Of a DNA stretch of 64,000 nt, positions 54,304-62,856 are shown one piece after another (position 1 is the stretch's first letter; each line of letters opens with the position of its first letter). The stretch is from Clostridia bacterium (GTDB taxonomy: Bacteria; Bacillota; Clostridia; UBA1381). Location: assembly GCA_017621875.1 (NCBI GenBank), contig JAGASE010000020.1, forward strand, positions 1 through 64,000, in the 5' to 3' direction. The notes under the pieces are model-generated. The model worked only from the letters and a program-made list of their open reading frames with translations, was not told the origin of the DNA and did not search any database. The translations under genes and the position numbers were made by a program.

Positions 54304-55158
54304 ATGGGAAAATTTGATGGAATCTTACTTTGTACCGACCTTGACGGAACGCTTTTGGACGATAACTGCAGAGTTTCTGCGGAAAACAAAAAGGCGATAG
54401 ACTATTTCAAAAAAGAGGGCGGGCTTTTTACCTTTGTTACAGGACGTGTGCCAAGCGGTGCAAGGCTTATGCTGGAGCATGTTCAGCCGAATATACCTGC
54501 TGTTACATTTAACGGAGCGGGTGTATATGATTTTGAAAAGGACGAGCTTTTGTGGGGCGTTTATCTTGACGAGAAGGCAAAGGACGTTGTTGCATATGTT
54601 GAAGAAAAAATTCCGGAGGTGGGATTGATTATATGCACTGACAGGCAGGTTCACTTCAGTAAAATGAACAAATGGGTAGATAAATATATCAAGGATGAAA
54701 ATGCACCGCTTATTACAACGCCTTATCTTGAGGTGAAAGAACCTTGGAAAAAGGTTATACTTGTGGTTTCAACCGAGACTATTCCGGAGATAAAAAGAGT
54801 GATAGCTGAGTCGGAATTTTATGGGTTTTATGACTTTATGCAAAGCAGTCCGGTTTATTATGAAATTCTGCCCAAGGGAGCAAGAAAGGGAACAGGGCTT
54901 GAAAGACTGGTGCAGCTTATCGGTGCTGATAAAAACCGAGTAATCGCAGTCGGAGATAACGAGAATGATATAAGCATGATAAAGACAGCGGCTTTTGGTA
55001 TTGCAGTGGCAAATGCGGCAGAAAGTCTTCGTGAAATTGCGGATATGGTGACGGTAAGCAATAATGAAAGTGCATTGGCAAAGATAATTGACGCACTTGA
55101 CAGCGGTGAAATAAAAAAGCTCCTGATGAAAGCCCCCACCTGCGGGCGTAGGAATTAA
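54304..55158 (+). CDS. Cof-type HAD-superfamily phosphatase, 284 aa
   Basis: A HAD type IIB fold with motif I DLDGTLLDDNCRVS, motif II FVTGR, the cap with PAVTFNGAGVYDFEKDELLW, and motif III/IV GVKVIAVGDNENDISMIK-like (VIAVGDNENDISMIK) with the following GIAVANAAESLREIADMVT. Members dephosphorylate sugar phosphates or FMN/PLP-type metabolites. The C-terminus carries a slightly extended tail (LMKAPTCGRRN). It starts 13 bases after the ABC gene. Confidence 0.93.
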   Translation: MGKFDGILLCTDLDGTLLDDNCRVSAENKKAIDYFKKEGGLFTFVTGRVPSGARLMLEHVQPNIPAVTFNGAGVYDFEKDELLWGVYLDEKAKDVVAYVEEKIPEVGLIICTDRQVHFSKMNKWVDKYIKDENAPLITTPYLEVKEPWKKVILVVSTETIPEIKRVIAESEFYGFYDFMQSSPVYYEILPKGARKGTGLERLVQLIGADKNRVIAVGDNENDISMIKTAAFGIAVANAAESLREIADMVTVSNNESALAKIIDALDSGEIKKLLMKAPTCGRRN

Positions 55159-55442
55159 GTAGCAATTTTGTTATTTCGTCATTGCTGACGCAATTTCCTA
55201 CATAATAAAGATATAAACCTTGCTAAACAGCAGGGTTTTTCTTCTCTTTTGTCTAAAACGCCGCAAATATATTAACAAAATGTAAATATATATCAAAAAA
55301 GTCTTTAAAAATTTTAAAATATGTGATATAATTATCGTTAGCTTTGATTTTTATAATATATTTAGATAAAGTTTAGTTTCAATAAGCATTAAGAGTTAAA
55401 AGCGGCAGTGCCGCATACAGCTTTAGAAAGGATAGTTTAGAT
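55159..55442. other. Intergenic region upstream of clpE-like gene
   Basis: It holds a terminator for the HAD operon at 55215-55242 (AACCTTGCT/AGCAGGGTT plus T run) and a TATAAT at 55327-55332 with a poor -35. No CtsR-type direct repeat or CIRCE palindrome is evident. No small gene is seen. Confidence 0.5.
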
Positions 55443-57752
55443 ATGAATTTATGTTCACGCTGTCACAAAAATCCCGCTGTGGTTTACATCACAAAAATGG
55501 AGGGAGATAAGACAACAAACGAGGGCTTGTGCATTGCCTGTGCAAAAGAGCTTGGCATAGGTCCTATTAATACCATGATAGAGCAGATGGGTATTACCGA
55601 TGCTGATATAGAAAATATGAACTCCGAAATGGCAAGCTTTATGAGTAATATTGAGGAGGACCCGGAGGCACTTGAAGGTCTTATGTCCGGCTTTTTCGGA
55701 GGCGAAAGCGAGGAAGGTGGAGCACCTACCGCACCGCTTGACTTTCTTTCAGGCTTTATGCCCGGCGGAAAGGGTGATGAAAAAGCACAGGAGGTTGACA
55801 AAAACAGCAAAGAAAAGTCAAAAAAGAAGCATTTCGGAAAGAAAAAAAGTATGCTTGATACCTATGGCACAAATCTTACCGAAAAGGCTAAGCTCGGCAA
55901 GGTGGACCGCGTCATCAACAGACATAGCGAAATTGACCGCGTAATCCAGATATTAAACCGCCGCTCAAAAAATAATCCTGTTATATTAGGTGAACCGGGT
56001 GTGGGTAAAACAGCTATCGCTGAAGGTCTTGCGTGCAGAATTGCCGAGGAAAATGTTCCGCCGAAGCTGTTTGGCTATCAGCTTTATCTGATTGACTTTG
56101 CTGCACTGGTTGCAGGAACGCAGTTTAGAGGTCAGTTTGAGGCTCGTCTTAAAAACCTGCTTATCGAGGCTGAGGAGGCAGGAAATGTAATTTTAGTTAT
56201 TGACGAGATTCATAATATTGTCGCAGCAGGCGACGCAGAAGGTGCGATGAGTGCCGCAAATATTTTAAAGCCCGCACTGGCAAGAGGCGAAATTCAGATA
56301 ATCGGAGCAACAACGCTTTCCGAGTACAGAAAGCACATTGAAAAGGACTCGGCACTTGAACGCCGTTTTCAGCCGGTTTTGGTTGATGAACCGAGTGTTT
56401 CTGAATCGGTTGAAATTTTAAAGGGAATAAGAGATTATTATGAAAAATACCATTCTGTGACCATTTCAGATAAGGTCATCGAGGCAGCCTGCCGTATGAG
56501 TGAGCGTTATATCACCGATAGATTTTTGCCGGATAAGGCGATTGACGTTATTGATGAGGCAGGAAGCAGCGTTAATCTTAAAAATATTGCACTTTATGAT
56601 GCAAAAAAGATACAAAACCGATTAGAAGAAATTGCAAATGAATCGGAGACAGCGGCGGAAAATCAGGATTTTGAGCTGGTTGCTAAGCTGCGGCAGGAGG
56701 AGCTTGAGCTTAAAGAAAAGCTTTCTTCAAAAGAGGAGGAGGCAAAGGGTGCCGAGATTACTCTTGATGATATTGCAGCCGTAATAGAAAACTGGACGAA
56801 AATTCCTGTTCATAAGCTCACGCAGGACGAGGCAACAAAGCTGCTCGGACTTGAAGAAAGAATCCACGAAAGGGTTATCGGACAGGAGGACGCTGTTTCT
56901 GCGGTATCGCGTGCCATAAGACGCGGCAGAGCGGACATATCCTTTAAAAAACGTCCTGTTTCATTTATTTTTGCAGGTCCTACGGGAGTGGGAAAAACCG
57001 AGCTTGTAAAAACTATAGCCGAGGTTATGTTTGATAACGAGGATGCACTTATCAGAATTGATATGTCGGAATACATGGAAAAGCACTCTGTATCAAAGCT
57101 TATCGGTTCACCTCCGGGATATGTCGGATATGACGAGGCAGGTCAGCTCACGGAAAAGGTAAGAAGAAAACCGTATTCGGTTATTCTGCTTGATGAAATC
57201 GAAAAGGCACACCCTGAAGTGTTTAATCTGTTCCTGCAAATTCTTGATGACGGTAGAGTAGCAGACAGTCACGGTAAAATTGTAAATTTTGAAAATACAA
57301 TTATTATTATGACAACAAATGCCGGCTCTGAATTTAATTCTTTATCGCTCGGCTTTAATTCAGATGGTGATGTTACACTGAAAGGAAATGTTGAAAAGAG
57401 CCTTAAGGAGCATTTCCGTCCTGAATTTTTGAACAGAATTGATGAGATAGTTACCTTTAAGCCGCTCACTAAAGACGAGCTTAGAAGAATTATTGACCTT
57501 ATGCTCAAGGATATTGTCGGAAGAATGTCTCAAAAGGGTGCAGTAATAGAGATTACCGAGAGTGCAAAGGATTTGATTTTGGAAAAAGGCTACGATGCGA
57601 AATATGGTGCCAGACCGCTCAAGCGTGCGATTCAAAAGCTTGTTGAGGATAAGCTGGCGGAATTTTCGTTGCGTAACACTATCAGCGAGGGCACGCATAT
57701 TACCGCTGACAGAAAGGAAAATGAAATCGAGCTTACAATTATTCATGCATAA
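55443..57752 (+). CDS. clpE: ClpE-like ATP-dependent Clp protease ATPase subunit, 769 aa
   Basis: The N-terminal zinc finger (C4-x2-C7 ... C30-x2-C33) replaces the Clp_N repeats, as in ClpE. A low-complexity Gly/Glu linker (~60-140) follows. AAA+ domain 1 has Walker A LGEPGVGKTAIAEG and sensor VIDEIHNIV. The UVR-like coiled coil (ENQDFELVAKLRQEELELKE) follows, and AAA+ domain 2 has GPTGVGKTELVKT, MSEYMEKHSVSKLIGSPPGY in parts and the C-terminal D2-small domain. It unfolds substrates for ClpP. Length exceeds B. subtilis ClpE, mainly in the linker. Promoter TATAAT is at 55327. Confidence 0.93.
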   Translation: MNLCSRCHKNPAVVYITKMEGDKTTNEGLCIACAKELGIGPINTMIEQMGITDADIENMNSEMASFMSNIEEDPEALEGLMSGFFGGESEEGGAPTAPLDFLSGFMPGGKGDEKAQEVDKNSKEKSKKKHFGKKKSMLDTYGTNLTEKAKLGKVDRVINRHSEIDRVIQILNRRSKNNPVILGEPGVGKTAIAEGLACRIAEENVPPKLFGYQLYLIDFAALVAGTQFRGQFEARLKNLLIEAEEAGNVILVIDEIHNIVAAGDAEGAMSAANILKPALARGEIQIIGATTLSEYRKHIEKDSALERRFQPVLVDEPSVSESVEILKGIRDYYEKYHSVTISDKVIEAACRMSERYITDRFLPDKAIDVIDEAGSSVNLKNIALYDAKKIQNRLEEIANESETAAENQDFELVAKLRQEELELKEKLSSKEEEAKGAEITLDDIAAVIENWTKIPVHKLTQDEATKLLGLEERIHERVIGQEDAVSAVSRAIRRGRADISFKKRPVSFIFAGPTGVGKTELVKTIAEVMFDNEDALIRIDMSEYMEKHSVSKLIGSPPGYVGYDEAGQLTEKVRRKPYSVILLDEIEKAHPEVFNLFLQILDDGRVADSHGKIVNFENTIIIMTTNAGSEFNSLSLGFNSDGDVTLKGNVEKSLKEHFRPEFLNRIDEIVTFKPLTKDELRRIIDLMLKDIVGRMSQKGAVIEITESAKDLILEKGYDAKYGARPLKRAIQKLVEDKLAEFSLRNTISEGTHITADRKENEIELTIIHA

Positions 57753-57787
57753 AAAACAGTCTTCTCATTATGAGGAGACTGTTTTTT
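57753..57787. terminator. Bidirectional terminator between clpE and nagA
   Basis: Stem AAAAACAGTCTTCTCA/TGAGGAGACTGTTTTT with flanking A and T runs. Confidence 0.9.
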
Positions 57788-57804
57788 ATATAGAAATCGT
57801 AAGT

Positions 57805-58923
57805 CTATTTATAAATCCGTCCGCCGATGATTACATTTTTAATTGATAAATCCTTGTTCAAAATAAGAACATCGGCACGCTTTCCTTCGGTAAGGCTGCC
57901 TGTTATGTCATCAATTCCTGCGGCTTTCGCCGGGTTTAAGCTCGCCATTTTAAAGGCATCTTCAAGCTTTACGCCGAACGTGACAGCCTTCTTCATACAA
58001 GAGAGCAGCGGAGTGGTGCTGCCTGCAATAGTGCCGTCGGCAAGTCTTGCTTCACCGTTTTTTATGAAAACCTCAAGTCCGCCTGAATCGCACACTCCGT
58101 CAGGAAGTCCCGTTGCACGGATATTATCCGATATAAGCACCATTTTGTCCGCTCCTACAGTTTTATAAAGCATTCTCACAACCGTTCCCGAAAGGTGAAA
58201 GCCGTCGCAGATACATTCACAGAAAATTCCACCGTCAAGTGCCGCACCGATTGCGTTAGGGTTTCTGTGATGCAAGCCACGCATGGCGTTAAAGCTGTGA
58301 GTAAGCACAGATGCACCGAGCGAAATTGCTGTCATAGCGGTATCGTAGTCCGCATCGGTGTGACCCATTGCAATACGAACAGTATCTTTTTTTGCTTTTA
58401 TAAAATCAAACGCACCGTCAAGCTCCGGAGCGAGTGAAATAATTCTTACGAGATTTCCGCTTGCGGCGTTCAGTTCGTCAAATTCTTTGGTGGAGGGAAG
58501 ACGAAGATAATTAAAGTTTTGAGCACCTTTGTGCTTTTCGGAAAAATACGGACCTTCCATATAAATTCCGCCGATGTTTGCACCGCCGACGCCTTTTTTA
58601 TAAGCCTCGCGTACGCTTTTTGCGGCAGCTAACATATTTTCGTGGCTTTGAGTCATAATGTTTGGCAGATATGTAGTCACGCCGTTGCTTGCCATAAATT
58701 TTGAAATTTCGTCTATTGCCTCAAAGGAACCGTCAAGGGCATCGAAGCCTTCAGCACCGTGAGTGTGAATATCTATAAGTCCCGGAACAACATAGCAATC
58801 GGTGCAGTCTATAACGTCTTTGGACGATGTATCGTCAAAAGTAATTTTACCGCCTGATATGCTTAAATCTCCTGACCTGAATGTAAAATCATCATATAAA
58901 ATATTTCCGTTTTTTAACAGCAT
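57805..58923 (-). CDS. nagA: N-acetylglucosamine-6-phosphate deacetylase, 372 aa
   Basis: This is an amidohydrolase of the NagA family: PGLIDIHTHGAEGFDALDG at the start of the barrel, MEGPYFSEKHKGAQN (metal Glu), AMGHTDADY, LTHSFNAMRGLHHRNPN and ISDNIRATGLPDG. It removes acetate from GlcNAc-6-P, giving GlcN-6-P for NagB. AAAGGAGTGG places the start at ATG 58923; an in-frame TTG at 58947 is upstream of that site. It is divergent from a beta-phosphoglucomutase-like gene and shares a direct-repeat operator with the nagB-ROK region. Confidence 0.95.
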   Translation of the reverse strand: MLLKNGNILYDDFTFRSGDLSISGGKITFDDTSSKDVIDCTDCYVVPGLIDIHTHGAEGFDALDGSFEAIDEISKFMASNGVTTYLPNIMTQSHENMLAAAKSVREAYKKGVGGANIGGIYMEGPYFSEKHKGAQNFNYLRLPSTKEFDELNAASGNLVRIISLAPELDGAFDFIKAKKDTVRIAMGHTDADYDTAMTAISLGASVLTHSFNAMRGLHHRNPNAIGAALDGGIFCECICDGFHLSGTVVRMLYKTVGADKMVLISDNIRATGLPDGVCDSGGLEVFIKNGEARLADGTIAGSTTPLLSCMKKAVTFGVKLEDAFKMASLNPAKAAGIDDITGSLTEGKRADVLILNKDLSIKNVIIGGRIYK

Positions 58924-58978
58924 AAAACCACTCCTTTGTAAAGTCAATTATATTATATTGGTATAGTAATATAAATTA

Positions 58979-59011
58979 TTTGCACGATTGTACGGAATTT
59001 TTGCATTATTG
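58979..59011. promoter_or_regulatory. AraC-type operator, copy 1 (nagA/pgmB intergenic)
   Basis: Two direct half-sites TTTGCACGATTG (58979-58990) and TTTGCATTATTG (59000-59011), 21 bp apart (two helical turns). The same pair, spacing and flanking order occurs at 62790-62822. Confidence 0.75.
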
Positions 59012-59045
59012 TTTGACATTTTGTGGGTAATTGCGTTTAATTATA

Positions 59046-59074
59046 TTGACAATAGTATAAATTTATGGTATTCT
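59046..59074 (+). promoter_or_regulatory. Promoter of the beta-phosphoglucomutase-like gene
   Basis: TTGACA (59046-59051), 17-bp spacer, TATTCT (59069-59074). A second TTGACA at about 59013 immediately follows the operator, with TTTAAT 17 bp on, mirroring the second operator region. Confidence 0.6.
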
Positions 59075-59112
59075 AAGCAAAGAAGATATTTGGAAAATTT
59101 CAGGAGGCATAT

Positions 59113-59763
59113 ATGATAGAAGCAGTAATATTTGATTTGGACGGAGTTTTGGTTACAACCGACGTTTTGCATTTTAAGGCGTGGAAGGCATTGGCAGAGG
59201 AGCTGGGAATAACAAACTTCACAAAGGCAGATAATGCACGTCAGAGAGGCGTAAGCCGTATGGCATCGCTTGAGGTTGTGCTTGAAAAAAGTGATAAGGT
59301 TTATACTGACGAGGAAAAGCTTGCTTTTGCGGAAAAAAAGAACACGAATTACGTGAAGTCGCTTGATACCTTGTCAGAAAATGACGTTCTTGCCGGCGTG
59401 GAAAAATTTATTGCATTTTTGAAGGAGAACGGAATTAAAACGGCAATAGGCTCTGCGAGCAAAAATGCTCCGCTCATTCTGGAAAAAACCGGTCTTGTTG
59501 GTAAATTTGACGCTATTTCGAGCGGTCTTGACACAACAAAATCCAAGCCTGACCCGGAGGTATTTTTGGTTGCAGCTAAAAAGCTGGGAAAAGACCCTTC
59601 GGTTTGTCTTGTGGTAGAGGATTCCGACGCAGGTATTGAGGCAGCAAAGGCAGGCGGAATGTATGCTTTGGCGGTAGGTGAGGCAAAAAATAATCCTTTG
59701 GCGGATTATTGTGCCGATTCGCTTGATACCTTTGATTACAAAAACTGCAAATTATTTAATTGA
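59113..59763 (+). CDS. pgmB: Beta-phosphoglucomutase-like HAD enzyme, 216 aa
   Basis: A HAD IA fold with nucleophile and acid Asp in FDLDGVLVTTDVLHFKAW, the cap with GVSRMASLEVVL (substrate Arg), GSASKN motif II, and KSKPDPEVFL...VVEDSDAGIEAAK. These match beta-phosphoglucomutase (interconverts beta-G1P and G6P). It has AGGAGG upstream. It sits in an amino-sugar regulon, so an N-acetyl-sugar 1-phosphate is possible too. Confidence 0.88.
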   Translation: MIEAVIFDLDGVLVTTDVLHFKAWKALAEELGITNFTKADNARQRGVSRMASLEVVLEKSDKVYTDEEKLAFAEKKNTNYVKSLDTLSENDVLAGVEKFIAFLKENGIKTAIGSASKNAPLILEKTGLVGKFDAISSGLDTTKSKPDPEVFLVAAKKLGKDPSVCLVVEDSDAGIEAAKAGGMYALAVGEAKNNPLADYCADSLDTFDYKNCKLFN

Positions 59764-59775
59764 TTACTAATCGTT

Positions 59776-59809
59776 AAAACGTCCGATGCTTGTTTACATC
59801 GGACGTTTT
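59776..59809 (+). terminator. Terminator of the pgmB-like gene
   Basis: Long stem AAAACGTCCGATG/CATCGGACGTTTT. Confidence 0.85.
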
Positions 59810-59818
59810 AAATTATAC

Positions 59819-59868
59819 AAAAAAGCGGCGATGCATTTAAAAACAAATACATTCTGCCGCTTTTTGTG
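59819..59868 (-). terminator. Terminator of the metallophosphoesterase gene
   Basis: AAAAAGCGGC and GCCGCTTTTT pair around a ~27-base loop, reading as a terminator on the minus strand. Confidence 0.6.
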
Positions 59869-60960
59869 TTAAAAATTAATATTTCGGTTTGCCGCCGGAA
59901 CGCCGAATCGTCTTGATTTAAAGGTACGTTCCTTTTTGTCAATCAAAACGCAATCCCAACCGCCGGTTATGTTTACGTCGAGGTTATTCCATTCAGTTCC
60001 GTCTGCCTTTAAAAGATTTTGTGAAGAAATTGCAGTTATTCCGTCTGAAACTGTGACAAAGTCTTCATGGATATGTCCGAACATGTAGGGAAGAACATCG
60101 TTTGAAGGATTTTGTGTAAAGTCATATTCAAGCTCAGCCTCATAATATTTATCCGTGCTGACAATCTTGCCCTTTGTGTTATTTTTGTACGCACAAATAA
60201 GCTCCCATGCGGCATTGCCGTTATGTACCTCTTCTGCACCGTTGGTGGGAATTAAAAAGTTATGCGACATTATAAGCACAGACCAACCCTCGTCAGTAAA
60301 AGTGAGTGCTTTTGCAAGCCATTTAAGCTGTTTTTCACTGATTGCAAGACACCATTGTCCGCAGTATTCCTTTATAAGCGTACCGTCATCATTCAAAACC
60401 TCGGTGGTGTCGCTTGTGTTGAGATTGATTACACGAATTTTCTGAAGAGGATAATCAATATAATAATATCCGCCCGTTATATTTTCATCATCGAGCACCA
60501 TGGGGTATTGTACTCGAATCGGATTTACAACGTGTGTGTACCAATCCCTGTGTGAGAGCCAGTTTGTTTTATCAAGTCCCTTTTGGAAGGAGTACCATGA
60601 GCAGTCATCGTGATTGCCCTTTGAAAGCAATACAGAGGTTGTTTTAGCTTGCTTGATAACTCCCATCACATCATATAAATCGCGGTACTGACGCTTGATT
60701 GTGGTGTTACCGTCCACTATATCGCCTGTGATTGCAAGCAGATCAATGCCTGCAAAGCCGGAGAAATCAACCATTTCCTTAAGCTTCTCATATGCTGCGA
60801 CATTTAAAGCATATTTTCTAATATAGTGAACATCGGTTGCATAGATAATACTGAAAGTATTTTCAGTCTGCAGTGACACTATTTCACGCGAAAAATCCTC
60901 CCATTTTGTATTCAGATTCCTCATGTGCATGTCAAATATGTATTTTTCCGCTGAGTTCAT
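59869..60960 (-). CDS. Calcineurin-like metallophosphoesterase, 363 aa
   Basis: The metal-binding blocks of the family are present: YATDVHY (DxH), AITGDIVDG (GDxxD), LSKGNHDDCSW (GNHD), LIMSHNFL (His) and YMFGHIHEDF (GHxH). There is no signal peptide or membrane segment, so the enzyme is cytosolic. These are broad phosphomono/diesterases; a substrate is not evident. It lies between two amino-sugar genes on the same strand as nagB-ROK but has its own terminator and is 134 bases from that gene, so membership of the regulon is unproven. Confidence 0.9.
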   Translation of the reverse strand: MNSAEKYIFDMHMRNLNTKWEDFSREIVSLQTENTFSIIYATDVHYIRKYALNVAAYEKLKEMVDFSGFAGIDLLAITGDIVDGNTTIKRQYRDLYDVMGVIKQAKTTSVLLSKGNHDDCSWYSFQKGLDKTNWLSHRDWYTHVVNPIRVQYPMVLDDENITGGYYYIDYPLQKIRVINLNTSDTTEVLNDDGTLIKEYCGQWCLAISEKQLKWLAKALTFTDEGWSVLIMSHNFLIPTNGAEEVHNGNAAWELICAYKNNTKGKIVSTDKYYEAELEYDFTQNPSNDVLPYMFGHIHEDFVTVSDGITAISSQNLLKADGTEWNNLDVNITGGWDCVLIDKKERTFKSRRFGVPAANRNINF

Positions 60961-61062
60961 TTTGTTGCCTCTTTTCCTGTTAATATTTGCATAATTATAT
61001 CATTATAAAAAAATACTGTCAAGGGTCAATATCGTTTGATGCAACAAAATTCACCTTTAATG

Positions 61063-61090
61063 AAAAAAAGCCCTCTTTTAAAGAGAGCTT
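61063..61090 (-). terminator. Terminator of the nagB-ROK gene
   Basis: On the minus strand AAGCTCTC-TTTAAAA-GAGGGCTT with T run. Confidence 0.75.
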
Positions 61091-61094
61091 TTGG

Positions 61095-62729
61095 TTATTT
61101 AACTGTATTTTTCAATTTTGAAAGCATAGCTGCTCCAATTGCACCGGCATTGCCCTGCAGAATTGAAATGCGTATAGGCGTATCGGATTTTACTTTTTCA
61201 ATAATAGGATTAAGGAGTCTTTCGCCCTCCTTTGAGATTCCACCGCCGATAACTATAGTATCGGGGTCGAAGGCTACGATAACATTTCGGATACCGATTG
61301 CAAGGTAGGTGGTATACTTGTCAAAAACCTTTTGTGCAACAGGGCAACCCTTGTCCATGGCGTCAAATACGGTTTTGCCGGTAACTGCACCCTCGTCTTT
61401 TATAAGCTTATTTAAAATGCTGTCAGGATTTTCTTCGCAAGCCTTCTTTGTCTGATTAATGAGAGCTGTTACTGATGCATACGCCTCCCAGCAGCCGTTA
61501 TGACCGCATGCACAAGCTATACCGTCGTGGTCGATACAGATATGACCGATTTCTCCTGCATTACCCATACTTCCGCTGTAAATTTCTCCGCCGATAACAA
61601 TTCCGCCGCCGATACCTGTTCCAAGTGTTACCATAAGCATGTTTTTAGCACGGACGCCGAGGTGTGCCTCACCCATTGCTGCACAGCAGGCGTCATTTTC
61701 AAGACAAACAGGGATATCAATGCCAATATTCTGACGAAGATAATCAACTATCGGAGATTTATCAAACGGCAGGTTTGACGCACTTACAAGACCACGCTTT
61801 TTGTCTATAAGTCCTGGCGTGCCTACTCCGATACCTGCGATTGGGAATTTTTCGATAATCATTTTACTTTTATCGGAAATTGCTTTCATTATGTTCTTGT
61901 CGGTAGAAGCCTTCGGAGTTGAGATGGTTTCCGTGTAAACAAGATTATTATCAAGGTCAAGAACACCGAATTTGACATCTGTACCTCCGATATCAATACC
62001 GAGGTGCATGCCCGGATAAGCCTCGCGGTCGCAAATCAGAGTTACGTCGGGGTGAACCTTCAGCATTGTGGCAGGAATATTTGTATTTATACCGCTGTCA
62101 AGAAGTGAAGCCACTACCTTGCGTTTTTTCGGACCGTTGGCAAGAAGAATTATTTTCTTTGATTTAAGTATTGAAGAAATTCCCATTGTAAGAGCATGAG
62201 TAGGAACTTCGTCGGCATTTTCAAAAAAGCGTGAATTTGCTTCGATTGTGCTTTGTGTAAGCTCGGTTAGGTGCGTGTCGGAATTAAGGTTTGCATCCGG
62301 CTCGTTAAAGCCGATATGACCGTTTTGACCGATTCCCAGAATTTGCAGGTCAATTCCGCCTTTTTCAGCTATTTTTTTCTCGTATTCGCGGCATTCAGCG
62401 ACAGGATCCGCTGCTTCGCCGTTCGGAATAAATGTATTGCTCGTGTTTATGTTAATTCTTGAAAAAAGATTTTTTTGCATAAAATAACGGTAGCTTTGGT
62501 CATTGTCAGCCGCGATGGGGTAATATTCATCGAGATTAAAGGATATGACATCTTTAAAATCTATTTCACCGCTTTGGTTCATTGCGGTAAGCTCGTCATA
62601 AAGTCCTATCGGTGTTGAGCCGGTAGCAAGACCTAAAATGCAGTTCGGCTTGGTTTGAATTTGTTGTGCAACAATTTCCGCCGCCTTTTTTGAAAGTTCA
62701 CTATAGTTATCACAGATTATAATTTTCAT
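61095..62729 (-). CDS. Fusion of glucosamine-6-phosphate deaminase (NagB) and ROK-family sugar kinase, 544 aa
   Basis: Residues 1-~238 are a full NagB: GLATGSTPIGLYDEL, FNLDEYYPI, GIGQNGHIGFNEPD (catalytic Asp/His), and ALTMGISSILKSKKI. Residues ~243-540 are a full ROK kinase: LGIDIGGTDVKFGVLD, ENDACCAAMGEAHLG, TLGTGIGGGIVI, GNAGEIGHICIDHDGIACACGHNGCWEAYAS (ROK zinc site, in parts) and IVIGGGISKEG. The frame is continuous. Together they could phosphorylate GlcNAc (or glucose-type sugar) and convert GlcN-6-P to Fru-6-P plus ammonia, bracketing the NagA step. The promoter side carries the shared operator. Confidence 0.92.
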   Translation of the reverse strand: MKIIICDNYSELSKKAAEIVAQQIQTKPNCILGLATGSTPIGLYDELTAMNQSGEIDFKDVISFNLDEYYPIAADNDQSYRYFMQKNLFSRININTSNTFIPNGEAADPVAECREYEKKIAEKGGIDLQILGIGQNGHIGFNEPDANLNSDTHLTELTQSTIEANSRFFENADEVPTHALTMGISSILKSKKIILLANGPKKRKVVASLLDSGINTNIPATMLKVHPDVTLICDREAYPGMHLGIDIGGTDVKFGVLDLDNNLVYTETISTPKASTDKNIMKAISDKSKMIIEKFPIAGIGVGTPGLIDKKRGLVSASNLPFDKSPIVDYLRQNIGIDIPVCLENDACCAAMGEAHLGVRAKNMLMVTLGTGIGGGIVIGGEIYSGSMGNAGEIGHICIDHDGIACACGHNGCWEAYASVTALINQTKKACEENPDSILNKLIKDEGAVTGKTVFDAMDKGCPVAQKVFDKYTTYLAIGIRNVIVAFDPDTIVIGGGISKEGERLLNPIIEKVKSDTPIRISILQGNAGAIGAAMLSKLKNTVK

Positions 62730-62789
62730 AGCTATCCCTCTTTTCTTTATTGTTGTAAGATTATTATAAAAGGAATTATAAATAAAATA

Positions 62790-62822
62790 TTTGCACGATT
62801 GTACAGGAAATTTGCATTATTG
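62790..62822. promoter_or_regulatory. AraC-type operator, copy 2 (nagB-ROK/araC intergenic)
   Basis: Half-sites TTTGCACGATTG (62790-62801) and TTTGCATTATTG (62811-62822), identical to copy 1 and again 21 bp apart. The last bases overlap the -35 (TTGACT, 62820-62825) of the AraC gene, as for an activator or autoregulated promoter. Confidence 0.75.
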
Positions 62823-62848
62823 ACTTTGTGCGGGTTAAGTGATATAAT
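62820..62848 (+). promoter_or_regulatory. Promoter of the AraC regulator gene
   Basis: TTGACT (62820-62825), 17-bp spacer, TATAAT (62843-62848). The expected start of transcription near 62855 almost coincides with the first start codons, so the mRNA may be leaderless or start at a later ATG (62881). Confidence 0.7.
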
Positions 62849-62856
62849 TAGCTTGG

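Noticed and set aside
55243-55442. CtsR or CIRCE heat-shock operator before the clpE-like gene
   Set aside because: No GGTCAAA direct repeat or TTAGCACTC palindrome could be found.
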